NCBI GenBank assembly: GCA_018114805.1
Contig: CP073042.1
Coordinates: 1,178,001-1,242,000, forward strand
Length of the DNA: 64,000 bases
Direction of reading: 5' to 3'
Source of the DNA: Candidatus Streptomyces philanthi
GTDB taxonomy: Bacteria > Actinomycetota > Actinomycetes > Streptomycetales > Streptomycetaceae
Both the position numbers and the translations under genes were made by a program. Below the pieces are notes generated by a model, which saw only the letters and a program-made list of their open reading frames with translations, ran no database searches and had not been told where the DNA came from. The stretch's first letter is position 1. Each line of letters opens with the position of its first letter. Positions 19,033 to 29,068 of this stretch are shown here, in pieces.

Positions 19033-22000
19033 ATGAGCGGTCGCGTCAAGAACCGCGGTGACCGCTTCCACACGCTCCGTGCGCTGGTCCACGCTGCGCT
19101 GAGCAATCGGCAAGCGGCTGAGAGGGGGCCCGTGGTGGCCTCGAACAAGTTCGTTCTGCACGTGGCGCGTTCGGCTGACGCCGCCGAACGCGCCCTGCTG
19201 GCCATGGGGAAGATGCTCAACAAGGCGCCGGTGAGCGCCGAGTCCCGCGCGGTCTTACATAGCGACCAGAGCGTCAACGACGCCCCGTACCGGGACCGTT
19301 GGGCGCACGACAAGGTAGTGCGCCCAACGCACGGGGTCAACTGGAGGGGCTCGTGCTCCTGGAAGGTCTACGTCAAGGACGGGCTGATCACCTGGGAGAC
19401 GCAGGCGACCGGCTACACGACGACCGGCCCCGACCGGCCCGAGTACCAGCCGCGCGGCTGGTCCGCGCGGCGCCTCCTTCTCATGGTACACCTACTCGCC
19501 CACCCGGGTCCGCTACCCGCACGCACGCGGCGTGCTCGTCGAGCTGTACCGGGAGGCCAGGCAGCAGCTCGGCGACCCGGTGGCGGCCTGGGCCGAGATC
19601 ACCACCGACCCGGACAAGCGGCGGCGCTACCAGTCGGCGCGCGGCAAGGGCGGCCTGGTGCGCGTCGGGTGGGACGAGGCCCTGGAGATCGCCGCCGCGG
19701 CCCACCTGCACACGCTGCGCGCGCACGGCCCGGACCGGATCGCCGGCTCCTCGCCCATCCCCGCCATGTCGATGGCCTCGCACGCGGTCGGAGCGCGCTT
19801 CCACGCGCTGATCGGCGCGCCGATGCTCTCCTTCTACGACTGGTACGCGGACCTGCCGGTGGCCTCGCCGCAGGTGTTCGGCGACCAGACGGACGTGCCG
19901 GAGTCTGGCGACTGGTGGTACGCGGCGTACCTGATGTTGTGGGGTTCCAACGTCCCCGTCACCCGCACCCCGGACGCCCACTTCATGACTGAGGCCCGCT
20001 ACCGGGGCCAGAAGGTCGTGGTCGTCTCACCCGACTACGCCGACGCCACGAAGTTCGCCGACGAGTGGCTGCACCCGCACCCGGGCACCGACGGTGCGCT
20101 GGCGATGGCGATGGGGCACGTGATCCTCACCGAGTTCTTCGTCCAGCGGCAGGTGCCGTACTTCCTCGACTACGGCAAGCGGTTCACCGACCTGCCGTTC
20201 CTGGTGGAGCTGACGCCGCACGGCGCCGACGACCATACCCCCGGCAGCTTCCTGACCGCCGCCGACCTGGGCCTGGACGAGGGGGACGGGCCCGGCGCCG
20301 GCCGCTACAAGCCGGTCCTGGTGGACGCGGTCACCGACCAGGTGGTGGTCCCGAACGGCACGCTGGGCGAGCGCTGGGGCAAGGGCGGCGAGGGCCGCTG
20401 GAACCTGGACCTCGGCGAGGTGGATCCGCTGCTGACCTTCCACCGGGCGGACGGCGAGAGGCCGAGCGCCCGCGTGGCGCTGCCGCGCTTCGACACCGAT
20501 GAGGCGGGCTCGCTCAGCCGCGCGGTCCCGGTGCGCCGGATCGGCGACCGCCTTGGTGACCACCGTCTTCGACCTGCTGCTCGCCCGGTACGGGGTGCGC
20601 CGCGCGGGGCTGCCGGGCCAGTGGCCGGCGGGGTACGAGGACGCGTCGGTGCCCTGCACCCCGGCCTGGCAGGAGACGATCACCTCGGTGCCGGCCCGGG
20701 CGGCGATCCGCACCGCGCGGGAGTTCGCCCGCACCGCCGAGCAGACCCGTGGCCGGTCCATGATCGTGATGGGCGCGGGCACCAACCACTGGTTCCACTC
20801 CGACACCATCTACCGCTCGTTCCTGTCGCTGCTACTGCTCACCGGCTGCCAGGGCCGCAACGGCGGCGGCTGGGCGCACTACATCGGCCAGGAGAAGGTG
20901 CGCCCGTACGCCGGCTGGCAGCAGATGGCCACCGCCGCCGACTGGGCCCGCCCCTCCCGGCAGATGGCCGGCACCCCGTACTGGTAACGTCCACACCGAC
21001 CAGTGGCGGTACGAGAACGCGCCCGCCGACGCGCTCGCCTCGCCCGCCGGGCAGGGCCTGTTCGCCGGTCGGCACACCGCCGACCTGGTCGCCGAGTCCG
21101 CCCGGCGCGGCTGGATGCCCTCCTACCCGACGTTCGCCGGCAACCCGCTCGACCTGGGAGCCGCCGCCCGCGCCTCGGGCCGCGGGCCGGCTCGGCTTCG
21201 CCTGTCAGGACCCGGACGCGCCGGAGAACTGGCCACGGGTGCTGACCCGTGTGGCGGGCCAACCTGATCGGCTCATCCGCCAAGGGCAACGAGTACTTCC
21301 TGCGCCACCTGCTCGGTGCCGCCGACAACGCCGACGCCGACGAGGTGCCGCCGGACGCCAGGCCGCGGGAGGTCAGGTGGCGCGCACGCGCACAGGTGGC
21401 CGCGCGGCAAGCTCGACTTGCTGCTGGCGCTCGACTTCCGGATGACGTCCACGACGCTCTTCGCCGACCTGGTGCTGCCGGCCGCCACCTGGTACGAGAA
21501 GCACGACCTGTCCAGCACCGACATGCACCCCTACGTGCACGCCTTCTCGCCCGCGATCAACCCGCCCTGGCAGGCCCGTACCGACTTCGACATCTTCCAC
21601 AGCCTGGCCCGCAAGCTGAGCGAGCTGGCCAGGGGCCGCCTGGAGGTCGCGTACAACCTGGTGGCCACCGCGCTCCAGCACGACACGCCGGGCGAGGCCC
21701 CGCCGCCGGGCGAGACGCTGCCGCAGTTCGCCCTGGTGGAGCGGGACTACACCGCGATCGGCGACAAGATGGCCGCCTTCGGGCCACTGTCCGAGCGGGA
21801 CGGCATCGTCGTCAAGGGCATCACGGTGCGCCCGGAGCCGGAGTCCCGCTGGCTGGCCCAGCGCTGCGGCACCGCGACCGGGGAGCCGGCGGCCGGGCGT
21901 CCGCTGCTGGACACCGACGTCAAGATATGCGAGGCGATCCTCGCGCTGTCCGGCACCACCAACGGGCGGCTCGCCGCCGAGGGGTTCACCGCCCTGGCCG

Positions 22001-22740
22001 AGCGGGTCGGCGAGGGCTCGGGCCTGGCCGAGCTGGCCGCCTCCGTCGCCGAGCGGCGCATCGTCTTCTCCGACACGCAGGCCCGCCCGGTGCAGGTCGG
22101 CGCGAGCTTCGAGTGGTCGGGCAAGGAAGGAGCCGAGCGCCGGTACGCGCCCTTCACCATCAACACCGAGCACGCCAAGCCCTGGCACACTCTCACTAGC
22201 CGCCAGCACTTCTACCTCGACCACTCCTGGATGGCCGAGTTCGGCGAGCAACTGCCGGTGTTCCGAAAGCCGTTGAACATGACCGCGCTCGGCGAACGCC
22301 CGCGCAAGGGCGGCGGCCAGGAGCGCTCAGTCACCGTCCGCTACCTCACCCCGCACTCGAAGTGGTCCATCCACTCCGAGTACCAGGAGAACCTGCTCAT
22401 GCAGACCCTGGCCCGGGGCGGCCCGGTCATCTGGATGAGCCCACAGGACGCCGAGGCCATCGGCGTCGTGGTGGCCCGCGCGATCGTCTCGCACCGCATG
22501 CCGGCCGGCACCGTGTTCATGTACCACGTGCAGGAACGCCTGGTGAACGTGCCGCAGTCGGAGGCGACGGGCCGGCGCGGCGGCGTACACAACGCCTTGA
22601 CCCGCCTGCTCATCAAGCCCATCCACCTCATCGGCGGCTACGGCTAGCTCTCCTTCGCCCCCAACTACTACGGCCCCACCGGAAACCAGCGCGACGCGGT
22701 CACGGTCATCCGCCGCCGCTCGCAGGAGGTCGACTACTGA
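19033..22740 (+). pseudogene. narG: Respiratory nitrate reductase alpha subunit, heavily disrupted
   Basis: This is the molybdenum-bis-MGD catalytic subunit reducing nitrate at the membrane. Segments in order: NDAPYRDRWAHDKVVRPTHG; SFYDWYADLPVASPQVFGDQ with the Mo-ligand Asp; ESGDWWYAAYLMLWGSNVPV; TDGALAMAMGHVILTEFFV; LDFRMTSTTLFADLVLPAAT; the C-terminal NYYGPTGNQRDAVTVIRRRS. Frameshifts occur near 19455, 20545, 20985, 21190-21250 and 21390, and an in-frame TAG lies at 22645-22647. Two of the four FS0 cluster ligands are changed: HGVNC reads HGVNW, and the Cys of PRGCPRG reads W. The first 55 residues from ATG 19033 do not resemble NarG, so the true start may be ATG 19203. A TTA codon lies at 19255. 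The stop overlaps the narH start (TGATG). Confidence 0.85.
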
Positions 22741-24358
22741 TGCACCCGCGCAAGGCACCCATCGGCCGGGTGATGGCCCAGGTCGCCATGGTAATGAACC
22801 TCGACAAGTGCATCGGCTGCCACACCTGCTCGGTCACCTGCAAGCAGACGTGGACCAACCGGCAGGGCACCGAGTACGTCTGGTTCAACAACGTCGAGAC
22901 GCGCCCCGGACAGGGGTACCCGCGCCGCTACGAGGACCAGGAGACCTGGCGCGGCGGCTGGGAACTCAGGCGCGGCAAGCTCATCCCGCGCTCGGGCGGC
23001 CGGCTGCGCCGGCTCTCGCGGATCTTCGCCAACCCGGAGCTGCCCGAGCTGTCGGACTACTACGAGCCGTGGACGTGCGACTACGCCAACCTCACCGACA
23101 CGCCGCTGGGCGACGACGTGCCCACCGCGCCGCCGCACTCCCAGATCGACGGCCGCCCCATGGCGATCAACACCGGCCCCAACTGGGACGACGACCTCGG
23201 CGGCGGCCCCGAGAACACCGCGCGGGACCCGCTCCTGGAGCGCATCAGCAAGACCGTGCGCCTGGAGTACCAGGACGCGTTCATGTTCTACCTGCCGCGC
23301 ATCTGCGAGCACTGCCTGAACCCCTCGTGCGTGGCCGTCTGCCCGTCCGGCGCGATGTACAAGCGCGTCGAGGACGGCATCGTCCTGGTCGACCAGGACG
23401 ATGCCGTGGCTGGCGGATGTGCGTCAGCGGCTGCCCGTACAAGAAGGTCTACTTCAACCACTCCTCCGGCAAGGCCGAGAAGTGCACCTTCTGCTACCCG
23501 CGCATCGAGGCCGGCGAGCCCACCATCTGCTCCGAGACCTGCGTGGGCCGGCTGCGCTACCTCGGCGTCATCCTCTACGACGCCGACCGGGTGGACCGGG
23601 CGGCGGCCGTACCGGACGAGAAGGACCTCTACGAGGCCCAGTTGGAGTGCTTCCTCGACCCCGGCGACCCGGAGGTGATCCGCGCGGCCGAGGCGTCCGG
23701 CATCCCGCACGACTGGCTCACCGCGGCCCGCCGCTCCCCCGTACACGCCCTGATCAGCCAGTAGCGGGTGGCCCTGCCGCTGCACCCGGAGTACCGCACG
23801 ATGCCGATGGTCTGGTACGTGCCGCCGCTGTCGCCCATCGTGGACGCGCTGTCCAAGGGCGGCCACGACGGGGAGGACGCGGGCAACCTGTTCGGCGCCA
23901 TCGACACGCTGCGCATCCCGCTCTCGTACCTGGCAGAACTCTTCACAGCCGGCGACGTGGAGCCGGTGGCAGCCACGCTCCGCAGGCTCGGCGCCATGCG
24001 CGCCCACATGCGCCACCACAACCTCGGCGAGGAGCCCGACCCCGCCATCGCGGCCAGCGTGGGGATGGACCCGACGGCCGTCGAGGCCATGTACCGGCTG
24101 CTCGCCCTGGCCAAGTACGACGAGCGGTAGGTGATCCCCACCAGTTACGTCGCCGAGCCCGGCAGTCCGCTGGACACCGGGTGCAGTCTGGACGGCGACG
24201 GCGGGCCCGGCATGTACGAGGCCGACGCCTTCCACACCGCCCCCAGCGCGGGTCCCGAGCCCGAACGCGCGGGGCTCGCCCTGCGCGGCCGGGTCAACCT
24301 CCTGAACTGGAACGGCTCCGGCCGCCCGGACGGCCTCTTCCCGGAGGCCACCGCGTGA
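22740..24358 (+). pseudogene. narH: Nitrate reductase beta subunit (iron-sulfur), disrupted
   Basis: The protein starts MHPRKAPIGRVMAQVAMVMN and transfers electrons through four Fe-S clusters between NarI and NarG. Cysteine motifs: CIGCHTCSVTCKQTW, CEHCLNPSCVAVCPSGAMYK, CRGWRMCVSGCPYKKVYFN (the Trp-containing 3Fe-4S set) and CTFCYPRIEAGEP. A frame change lies at about 23400 just before CRGWRMC. Two in-frame TAG codons follow, 23762-23764 (before RVALPLHPEYRTMPMVWYV) and 24128-24130 (after ALAKYDER, where relatives have Tyr). The total length of about 538 codons is normal. The start overlaps the narG stop. The end overlaps a possible GTG start of a short frame before narJ. Confidence 0.85.
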
Positions 24359-24419
24359 GCGCCGACCAGGCGGGGGCGGGCGGGCGAAGCCCCCGCATCA
24401 CGCCGGCGGTGCCCGCGAC

Positions 24420-24993
24420 ATGAGCGCACCCGCCCTCCACCAGGCGGCGTCGCTGCTGCTCTACTACCCCGACCAGGACTGGCACGGCCGGCTCGACGCG
24501 GTGGCCGAGCAACTGCGCACGACGCTCCACCCGGCCGCTGCTGCGGTTCTGCACCGAGGCCGCGCGGGTCCCGATGTGGAGGCCGCCGCGCACTACACCG
24601 ACGTCTTCGACCGCACCCACCGGCGCACCCTGCACCTGACATACTACACCGACGGGAACACCCGCAGCAGGGGCGGCGCGCTCGCCGCGCTGCGGGAGGT
24701 CTACCGCGCCGCCGGCTGGGAGCCCGACCCGGCCGAACTGCCCGACCACCTGCCCCTGATGCTGGAGTTCGCCGCCCGCTGCCCGCGCGCCGGCACCCGG
24801 CTGCTGCGCGGCCACCGCGCCGGCGTCGAACTCCTCCGGCTGGCCCTCGAAGACCGCGGCACGCGGTACGCCCAGCGCCACCCTGCCCGGCCCGCGCCCC
24901 GCCGACCGCGCCGCCGCCCGCCGGCTGGCCCGCACCGGGCCGCCCACAGAACACGTCGGCCTCGAACCCTTCGCCGCCCGCCCCCCGTCCTGA
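24420..24993 (+). pseudogene. narJ: Nitrate reductase molybdenum cofactor assembly chaperone, frameshifted
   Basis: MSAPALHQAASLLLYYPDQD, then the TorD/NarJ-type helical core (HYTDVFDRTHRRTLHLTYYT, then GNTRSRGGALAALREVYRAA and PDHLPLMLEFAA). NarJ is a cytoplasmic chaperone that inserts the Mo cofactor into NarG. The open frame runs on into narI, but its middle is unnatural Pro/Arg-rich text. The true C-terminus is in another frame after about 24880 (LPGPRPADRAAARRLARTGP, then PTEHVGLEPFAARPPS) and ends at 24993. So one base is missing, and the apparent narJ-narI fusion is an artefact of that. Confidence 0.8.
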
Positions 24994-25106
24994 CCCGGCC
25001 CCGCGGCGCCCCACCCCCACCCGACTCCCCCGTCTCCCCACGACCCGACCCCGCCGTCCCCTTCCCCTGCCCCGCGCACGGGGCGCCGCCGCGAAGGAGC
25101 CCGCTG

Positions 25107-25915
25107 GTGGAGGACCACCTGCACACCGCGCTGTGGGGCGTGCTGCCCTACCTGACCCTGAGCTGCCTGGTCGCGGGCACCGCCTGGCGCTACCGCTACG
25201 ACCGCTTCGGATTCACCACCCGCTCCAGCCAGTTGCACGAGAACCGGCTGCTGCGCGTGGGCTCGCCGCTCTTCCACTTCGGGCTGCTGCTGATCCTGAT
25301 GGGCCACATCGTGGGCCTGCTCGTCCCGGAGAGCTTCACCGAGTGGCTGCGCGTCAGCGAGACCCAGTACAGCACCGGCGCGCTGGTCGCCGGCGGCGTG
25401 GCCGGCCTGATGGGCACCTGCGGCCTGGCGATCCTGGTGACCCGGCGGCTGCGCGTGAAGGCCGTCCGCCGGGCCAGTTCGCGCGGCGACCGGGCGCTGT
25501 ACCCGGTGGTGGGCGCGACGATGGTCGCCGGCCTGATGAACACCATGGTCACCCCGGCGACCAGCGACTACGACTACCGGCTCGGCGTCTCGGTCTGGGT
25601 GCGCAGCCTGTTCACCCTCGACCCGGACGTCTCCCACATGGCGGACGCGCCCCTCCAGTTCCAGGTCCACGCCGTGCTGGCGATGGCCCTGTTCGCGCTG
25701 TGGCCGTCCAGTCGCCTGGTGCACGCCTTCACCGCCCCGGTCGGCTACCTCTTCCGCCCGTACGTCGTCTACCGGGCCCGCGACCGCCGCGCCCACGGCC
25801 CCTACTCCCCCCCCGCGACGGCTACCGCTCGCGCGGCGCCCAGACCCGGGGCAGCGAGCCGCGGGCTCCCCTGGCGGGGACGGGGTCAGGCCCGGGCCGC
25901 GACGCGGGGCGCTGA
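25107..25915 (+). pseudogene. narI: Nitrate reductase gamma subunit (cytochrome b), C-terminal frameshift
   Basis: GTG 25107 starts VEDHLHTALWGVLPYLTLSC. NarI is the heme b membrane anchor that oxidises menaquinol. Five membrane helices are visible (LWGVLPYLTLSCLVAGTAW, SPLFHFGLLLILMGHIVGLL, GALVAGGVAGLMGTCGLAIL, LYPVVGATMVAGLMNTM, FQVHAVLAMALFALWPSSRL), with heme-ligand histidines in LFHFGLLLILMGHIVG and FQVHAV. At the C-run near 25806 one C is probably missing. With it, the protein would end RDGYRSRGAQTRGSEP at 25915 rather than running into the antisense tetR gene. Catalytic and membrane parts are intact. Confidence 0.8.
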
Positions 25916-25941
25916 CGGGCGGACTGCCGGGCGGGGCGTGT

Positions 25942-26547
25942 TCACGCCGCGTCCGGCCGGGGCCGCAGGCCGAGCAGGACGTCTCGGACAAGTTCGGCGC
26001 TGCGCCTGACCGCGTCGTCGCCGAAGCCCAGGAAGTGCCGGTAGTGGATCGGCGCGTAGAAGAGGTCGACCATCACGTCGGTGGGCACGTCGGAACGGAG
26101 CTGCCCGGCGGCGACGGCGGACTCCAGGCGGGCCCGGCACTCCGCGATGCTGGGTTCGAGGACCGTCTCGCGGAACGCCTTCATCAACGCCGGGTCGTTC
26201 TGCGCCTCCCCGATGACGCCTTTGTAGGCCTCGCTGATCCGGCCGGTGACGAGCCGCTGGCTCACCGCGGTGATCTGGGTCGTGAGGTCGGCGGCGATGT
26301 CACCGGTGTCCGGGAAGGCGAAGTCGTCGCCCAACTCCTCGCGCATCGCCTCCAGCACCACCGCACCCTTGGAGCGCCACCAACGGTAGATCGTGGGCTT
26401 GCCCACGCCCGCCTGGGCGGCGATGGCCTCGATGGTCAACTTCGCGAAGCCCTTGCGGTTCACCAGGTCGAACGCCGCGTCGAGGATCGCCCGGCGGGCG
26501 CGCTCGCTGCGTCGTTCACTGTTCGGGTCGGAAATCATGCACCTCAC
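25942..26547 (-). CDS. TetR/AcrR-family repressor
   Basis: A 201-residue protein with the N-terminal TetR helix-turn-helix (RRAILDAAFDLVNRKGFAKL, TIEAIAAQAGVGKPTIYRWW) and a C-terminal ligand-binding domain of the TetR_C_33 type (VVLEAMREELGDDFAFPDTG). It is divergent from ridA/old yellow enzyme, with a 130-bp gap holding a near-perfect palindrome at 26611-26636. It likely represses that operon and itself, in the manner of NemR controlling an old-yellow-enzyme gene. ATG 26547 or the ATG nine bases further in (MISDPNSERR) could be the start. The frame is intact. Confidence 0.9.
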   Translation of the reverse strand: MRCMISDPNSERRSERARRAILDAAFDLVNRKGFAKLTIEAIAAQAGVGKPTIYRWWRSKGAVVLEAMREELGDDFAFPDTGDIAADLTTQITAVSQRLVTGRISEAYKGVIGEAQNDPALMKAFRETVLEPSIAECRARLESAVAAGQLRSDVPTDVMVDLFYAPIHYRHFLGFGDDAVRRSAELVRDVLLGLRPRPDAA

Positions 26548-26577
26548 CCTACTGCTCGCGTGACGTTACGTTTCGTT

Positions 26578-26606
26578 TTGACAAGACCTCTGAGGTGATC
26601 TAGCGT
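26578..26606 (+). promoter_or_regulatory. Sigma-70-type promoter of ridA-old yellow enzyme operon
   Basis: TTGACA (26578-26583), exactly 17 bp, then TAGCGT (26601-26606). This is close to the HrdB consensus of Streptomyces. It is placed about 70 bp before the ridA start and immediately before the TetR palindrome. Confidence 0.7.
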
Positions 26607-26610
26607 CGTT

Positions 26611-26636
26611 GGCGTTACGAAACGTTTCATAACGCC
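26611..26636. promoter_or_regulatory. TetR operator palindrome
   Basis: A 26-bp inverted repeat with a single mismatch, centred on AACGTT: the left arm GGCGTTACGAAAC pairs with the right arm GTTTCATAACGCC. It overlaps the expected transcription start of the ridA promoter. A related half-site, CGTTACGTTTCG, lies at about 26564-26575 beside the -35. Together they fit autorepression and operon control by the divergent TetR protein. Confidence 0.75.
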
Positions 26637-26676
26637 AGCCCGCGAGGTCGCCGCGCCTCGCCACCGCAGGGGAGAG

Positions 26677-27064
26677 ATGTCCAGCAACGACAGCGCGCCC
26701 GCCACCACGGAGCGCATCGAGAAGATCGCGACCGCGCCGGACTGGTACGCGCTTTACCCGGATATCGCAGGCCGTCCGGGCCGGGGGCTTCGTGTACGTG
26801 TCCGGGCAGGCGGGCTTCGAGGAGGACGGGACGACCGTCGAGGGCGGGTTCCTGGCGCAGGGGCGGCAGGCGTTCCGCAACGTCGGACGGGTACTGGCGG
26901 CGGCCGGCCTGACCTTCGCGGACGTCGTCAAGGTCGGCATCTTCGTACGGGACATGGCGACGAACCTCCCGCACGTGATCACGCTGCGCGGCGAGTTCCT
27001 GGCCGAGCCCTACCCCGCCGACACCCTCGTCGAGGTCATCGCGCTGGACCGGAGCGCCGCGTGA
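26677..27064 (+). pseudogene. RidA-family (YjgF/UK114) protein, frameshifted
   Basis: MSSNDSAPATTERIEKIATA, then in the next frame VYVSGQAGFEEDGTTVEGGF, GRQAFRNVGRVLAAAGLTFA and DVVKVGIFVRDMA. RidA proteins hydrolyse reactive enamine/imine intermediates. The frame break is one extra G near 26762 (YP then ISQAVRAGGF would be continuous). Length is about 128 residues, normal for the family. The TGA stop overlaps the GTG start of the old yellow enzyme gene, so the two are coupled and share the TetR-controlled promoter. Confidence 0.75.
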
Positions 27065-28221
27065 CCGCCGCGACCGTGACGGGGCGGGCACAGGGCGCGG
27101 GAGTGACGGAAGAGGGTGGGGACGTGCGGGAGTTGCTGAGGCCGTACCGGGCGGGGCGGCTGGAGCTGGCGAACCAGTTGGCCATGGCCCCGATGACACG
27201 GGGCCAGGCCGACGACGTGACGGGGGTGCCGAGCCCGCACGCGACGACGTACTATCGACAGCGCGCCGGGGCCGGGCTGCTGATCACGGAGGGCGTGTAC
27301 GTCAACGCGCTCGCCAAGGGCGGCCCCGGCATCCCGGGCCTGGTGACCGACGCGCAGACGCGTGGCTGGCGGGAGGTGACCGACGCGGTGCACGCCGAGG
27401 GCGACACGATCTTCACCCAGTTGTGGCACGTGGGCCGGATGACCCACCCGCTGACCCTCCCGGACGGCGAGCTGCCGGTGGCCCCGTCGGCTGTCGCCAT
27501 CGAGGGGACGCGGATCTTCACCCGGGACGGGCTGCTCGACCACGTCACCCCACGCGAGCTGACCGTCGGCGAGATCGCCCGCACAGTGGAGGACTTCGCG
27601 TCCGCTGCCCGGCGCGTGGTGGCGGCGGGCTTCGACGGCGTGGAGATCCACGGCGCGAACGGCTACCTCATCCAGCAGTTCATCGCCGACAACACCAACC
27701 TGCGCACGGACGCGTATGGCGGCTCGGTCACCGGCCGCCTGCGGTTCGCCACGGAGGTCGTCGAGGCGGTCGTGGCCGAGGTCGGCGCGGACCGCGTGGG
27801 GCTGCGCGTCTCGCCGGACAACGCCGAGAACCAGCTCGCGGAGACCGACGCGCGCACCACATACCGCACGCTGGTCGACGCGCTGGACCCGCTCGGCCTG
27901 GCCTATCTGCACGTGTTGTGCAACGGCGCCTACGAAGCCATCGCGGACCTGCGGACGCGCTGGTCGGGGACGCTCGTCGCCAACACGAACGGCCCCGTGC
28001 CGAGCAGCCCCGGCGCGGGGGCACGGCTGGTGCGGGACGGGGACGCGGACGTGGTCGCCCTCGGCCGCCTGTTCATGACCAACCCAGACCTGCCCGCCCG
28101 GCTGGCCGACGGCACCCCGCTCGCTGGCCCACCGACGGAGAACGTGTACGGGGGCGGGGCGGAGGGTTACGCCGACTACCCGGCCGCGACGGACGACCCC
28201 GGGGTTCCGGTGATCGCCTAG
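27061..28221 (+). CDS. Old yellow enzyme family NADH:flavin oxidoreductase
   Basis: A 386-residue FMN enzyme reducing activated alkenes and quinone-like electrophiles. The barrel starts at LLRPYRAGRLELANQLAMAP. FMN and substrate residues are seen in MTRGQADDVTGVPSPHATTY, IFTQLWHVGRMTHP, DGVEIHGANGYLIQQFIADN and NLRTDAYGGSVTGRLRF. The C-terminal phosphate-binding region reads ANTNGPVPSSPGAGARLVRD with VALGRLFMTNPDLP. The start is GTG 27061, overlapping the ridA stop. The first 25 residues are not typical of the family and a start at GTG 27124 is possible. Control by the divergent TetR repressor and induction by electrophiles is inferred from the NemRA arrangement. The gene is intact and ends in TAG. 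Confidence 0.9.
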   Translation: MTAATVTGRAQGAGVTEEGGDVRELLRPYRAGRLELANQLAMAPMTRGQADDVTGVPSPHATTYYRQRAGAGLLITEGVYVNALAKGGPGIPGLVTDAQTRGWREVTDAVHAEGDTIFTQLWHVGRMTHPLTLPDGELPVAPSAVAIEGTRIFTRDGLLDHVTPRELTVGEIARTVEDFASAARRVVAAGFDGVEIHGANGYLIQQFIADNTNLRTDAYGGSVTGRLRFATEVVEAVVAEVGADRVGLRVSPDNAENQLAETDARTTYRTLVDALDPLGLAYLHVLCNGAYEAIADLRTRWSGTLVANTNGPVPSSPGAGARLVRDGDADVVALGRLFMTNPDLPARLADGTPLAGPPTENVYGGGAEGYADYPAATDDPGVPVIA

Positions 28222-28377
28222 CCACCGGCGCACGGCCCGGCCCCGGCCTCCGCGCGACCCCCGCCGTACCACACTCGGTCCCCGCCCACACGGATCGGGC
28301 GCATCCCGACACACCGGCGGGCCGTGCGGCCTACACTGCCCGCAGTGTCCCGTTCGCCCCACTCCCCCGGAGGGCCC

Positions 28378-28572
28378 GTGTCTCGTGAAGCGTTCTGTGT
28401 GGCGGCCGACTGTCGGGCGGCGTCCGGCGGGGTGGAACGGCAGGAGGAGGTGGACGCCTGGTGTCTGGACCATGCCGAGCGACACCCGGGGCACGACCGG
28501 TTCCGCCGCGTCGTCACGGAGTACCGGCTGATCGGCGAGGCGCGGACGGATCGCGGGAGTGCCCACGACTGA
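28378..28572 (+). CDS. Small cysteine-containing protein (DUF7848-like)
   Basis: A 64-residue protein starting VSREAFCVAADCRAASGGVE at GTG 28378, nine bases after a GGAGGG site. Spaced cysteines and histidines (CVAADC, then EEVDAWCLDHAERHPGHDRF) suggest one small zinc-binding unit. It resembles a Streptomyces family of phage- or conjugation-associated small proteins recalled as DUF7848. The name is from memory and not verified. Its role is unknown. Confidence 0.65.
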   Translation: MSREAFCVAADCRAASGGVERQEEVDAWCLDHAERHPGHDRFRRVVTEYRLIGEARTDRGSAHD

Positions 28573-28675
28573 GCCTGGAGGCGAACGAGGGCCTGTCGCG
28601 AAGGATGGTGGGTGCCGGAACGGCATGGGCCGCGGGGCCGGGCCCACGACGTGCGGGTGGCCTCCCGGTGGTCGC

Positions 28676-29017
28676 TCACCAGTCCCGGGTGGCGATCAGC
28701 TCCTCCACATCCGCGTCCGGGAACCCGTATGCCGACGCCACGCACACGAAGTCCTCAGCGATCACCTCGCGCGCGACCGTCTCGATCTCACTCCCGGCGG
28801 CCTCGAACTCCTCTTCCAGAGCGTTGAACTCCTGCGTCGCGGCCTGGCTGAGCGCGTACAGAGCCTCCAGATCCGACGGCCGCTCAGCCTCGATCCGCTC
28901 GCACAGCCGCGCCAGGATCGCCCCGCCCCGGTCGACGACGTGATCGGGGAAGTACGAGTCCGCGTACATCTGCCGCAGGAACATGTGCCCCGCTACCTGC
29001 TGGTTCGTGATTGGCAT
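28676..29017 (-). CDS. DUF5713-family protein
   Basis: A 113-residue acidic helical protein beginning MPITNQQVAGHMFLRQMYAD with the family-like SYFPDHVVDRGGAILARLCE and C-terminal EDFVCVASAYGFPDADVEEL. There is no signal peptide or membrane segment. It resembles DUF5713, a family of unknown function widespread in Streptomyces and other bacteria. It is monocistronic. A perfect 19-bp tandem duplication (29031-29068) lies just upstream of its start and could alter its 5' region. Confidence 0.7.
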   Translation of the reverse strand: MPITNQQVAGHMFLRQMYADSYFPDHVVDRGGAILARLCERIEAERPSDLEALYALSQAATQEFNALEEEFEAAGSEIETVAREVIAEDFVCVASAYGFPDADVEELIATRDW

Positions 29018-29030
29018 GGCGCTTTTCCCT

Positions 29031-29068
29031 CTCCGTGGAAGAACTGACGCTCCGTGGAAGAACTGACG
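29031..29068. repeat. 19-bp perfect tandem duplication
   Basis: The unit CTCCGTGGAAGAACTGACG occurs twice head-to-tail (29031-29049, 29050-29068), within the leader of the DUF5713 gene. A 19-bp duplication of a different unit occurs at 57857-57894. Confidence 0.95.

Noticed and set aside
24420..26009. A NarJ-NarI fusion protein
   Set aside because: The middle 70 codons are unnatural Pro/Arg text. The real NarJ C-terminus and stop are in another frame, and NarI has its own GTG start, so the fusion is caused by a frameshift.
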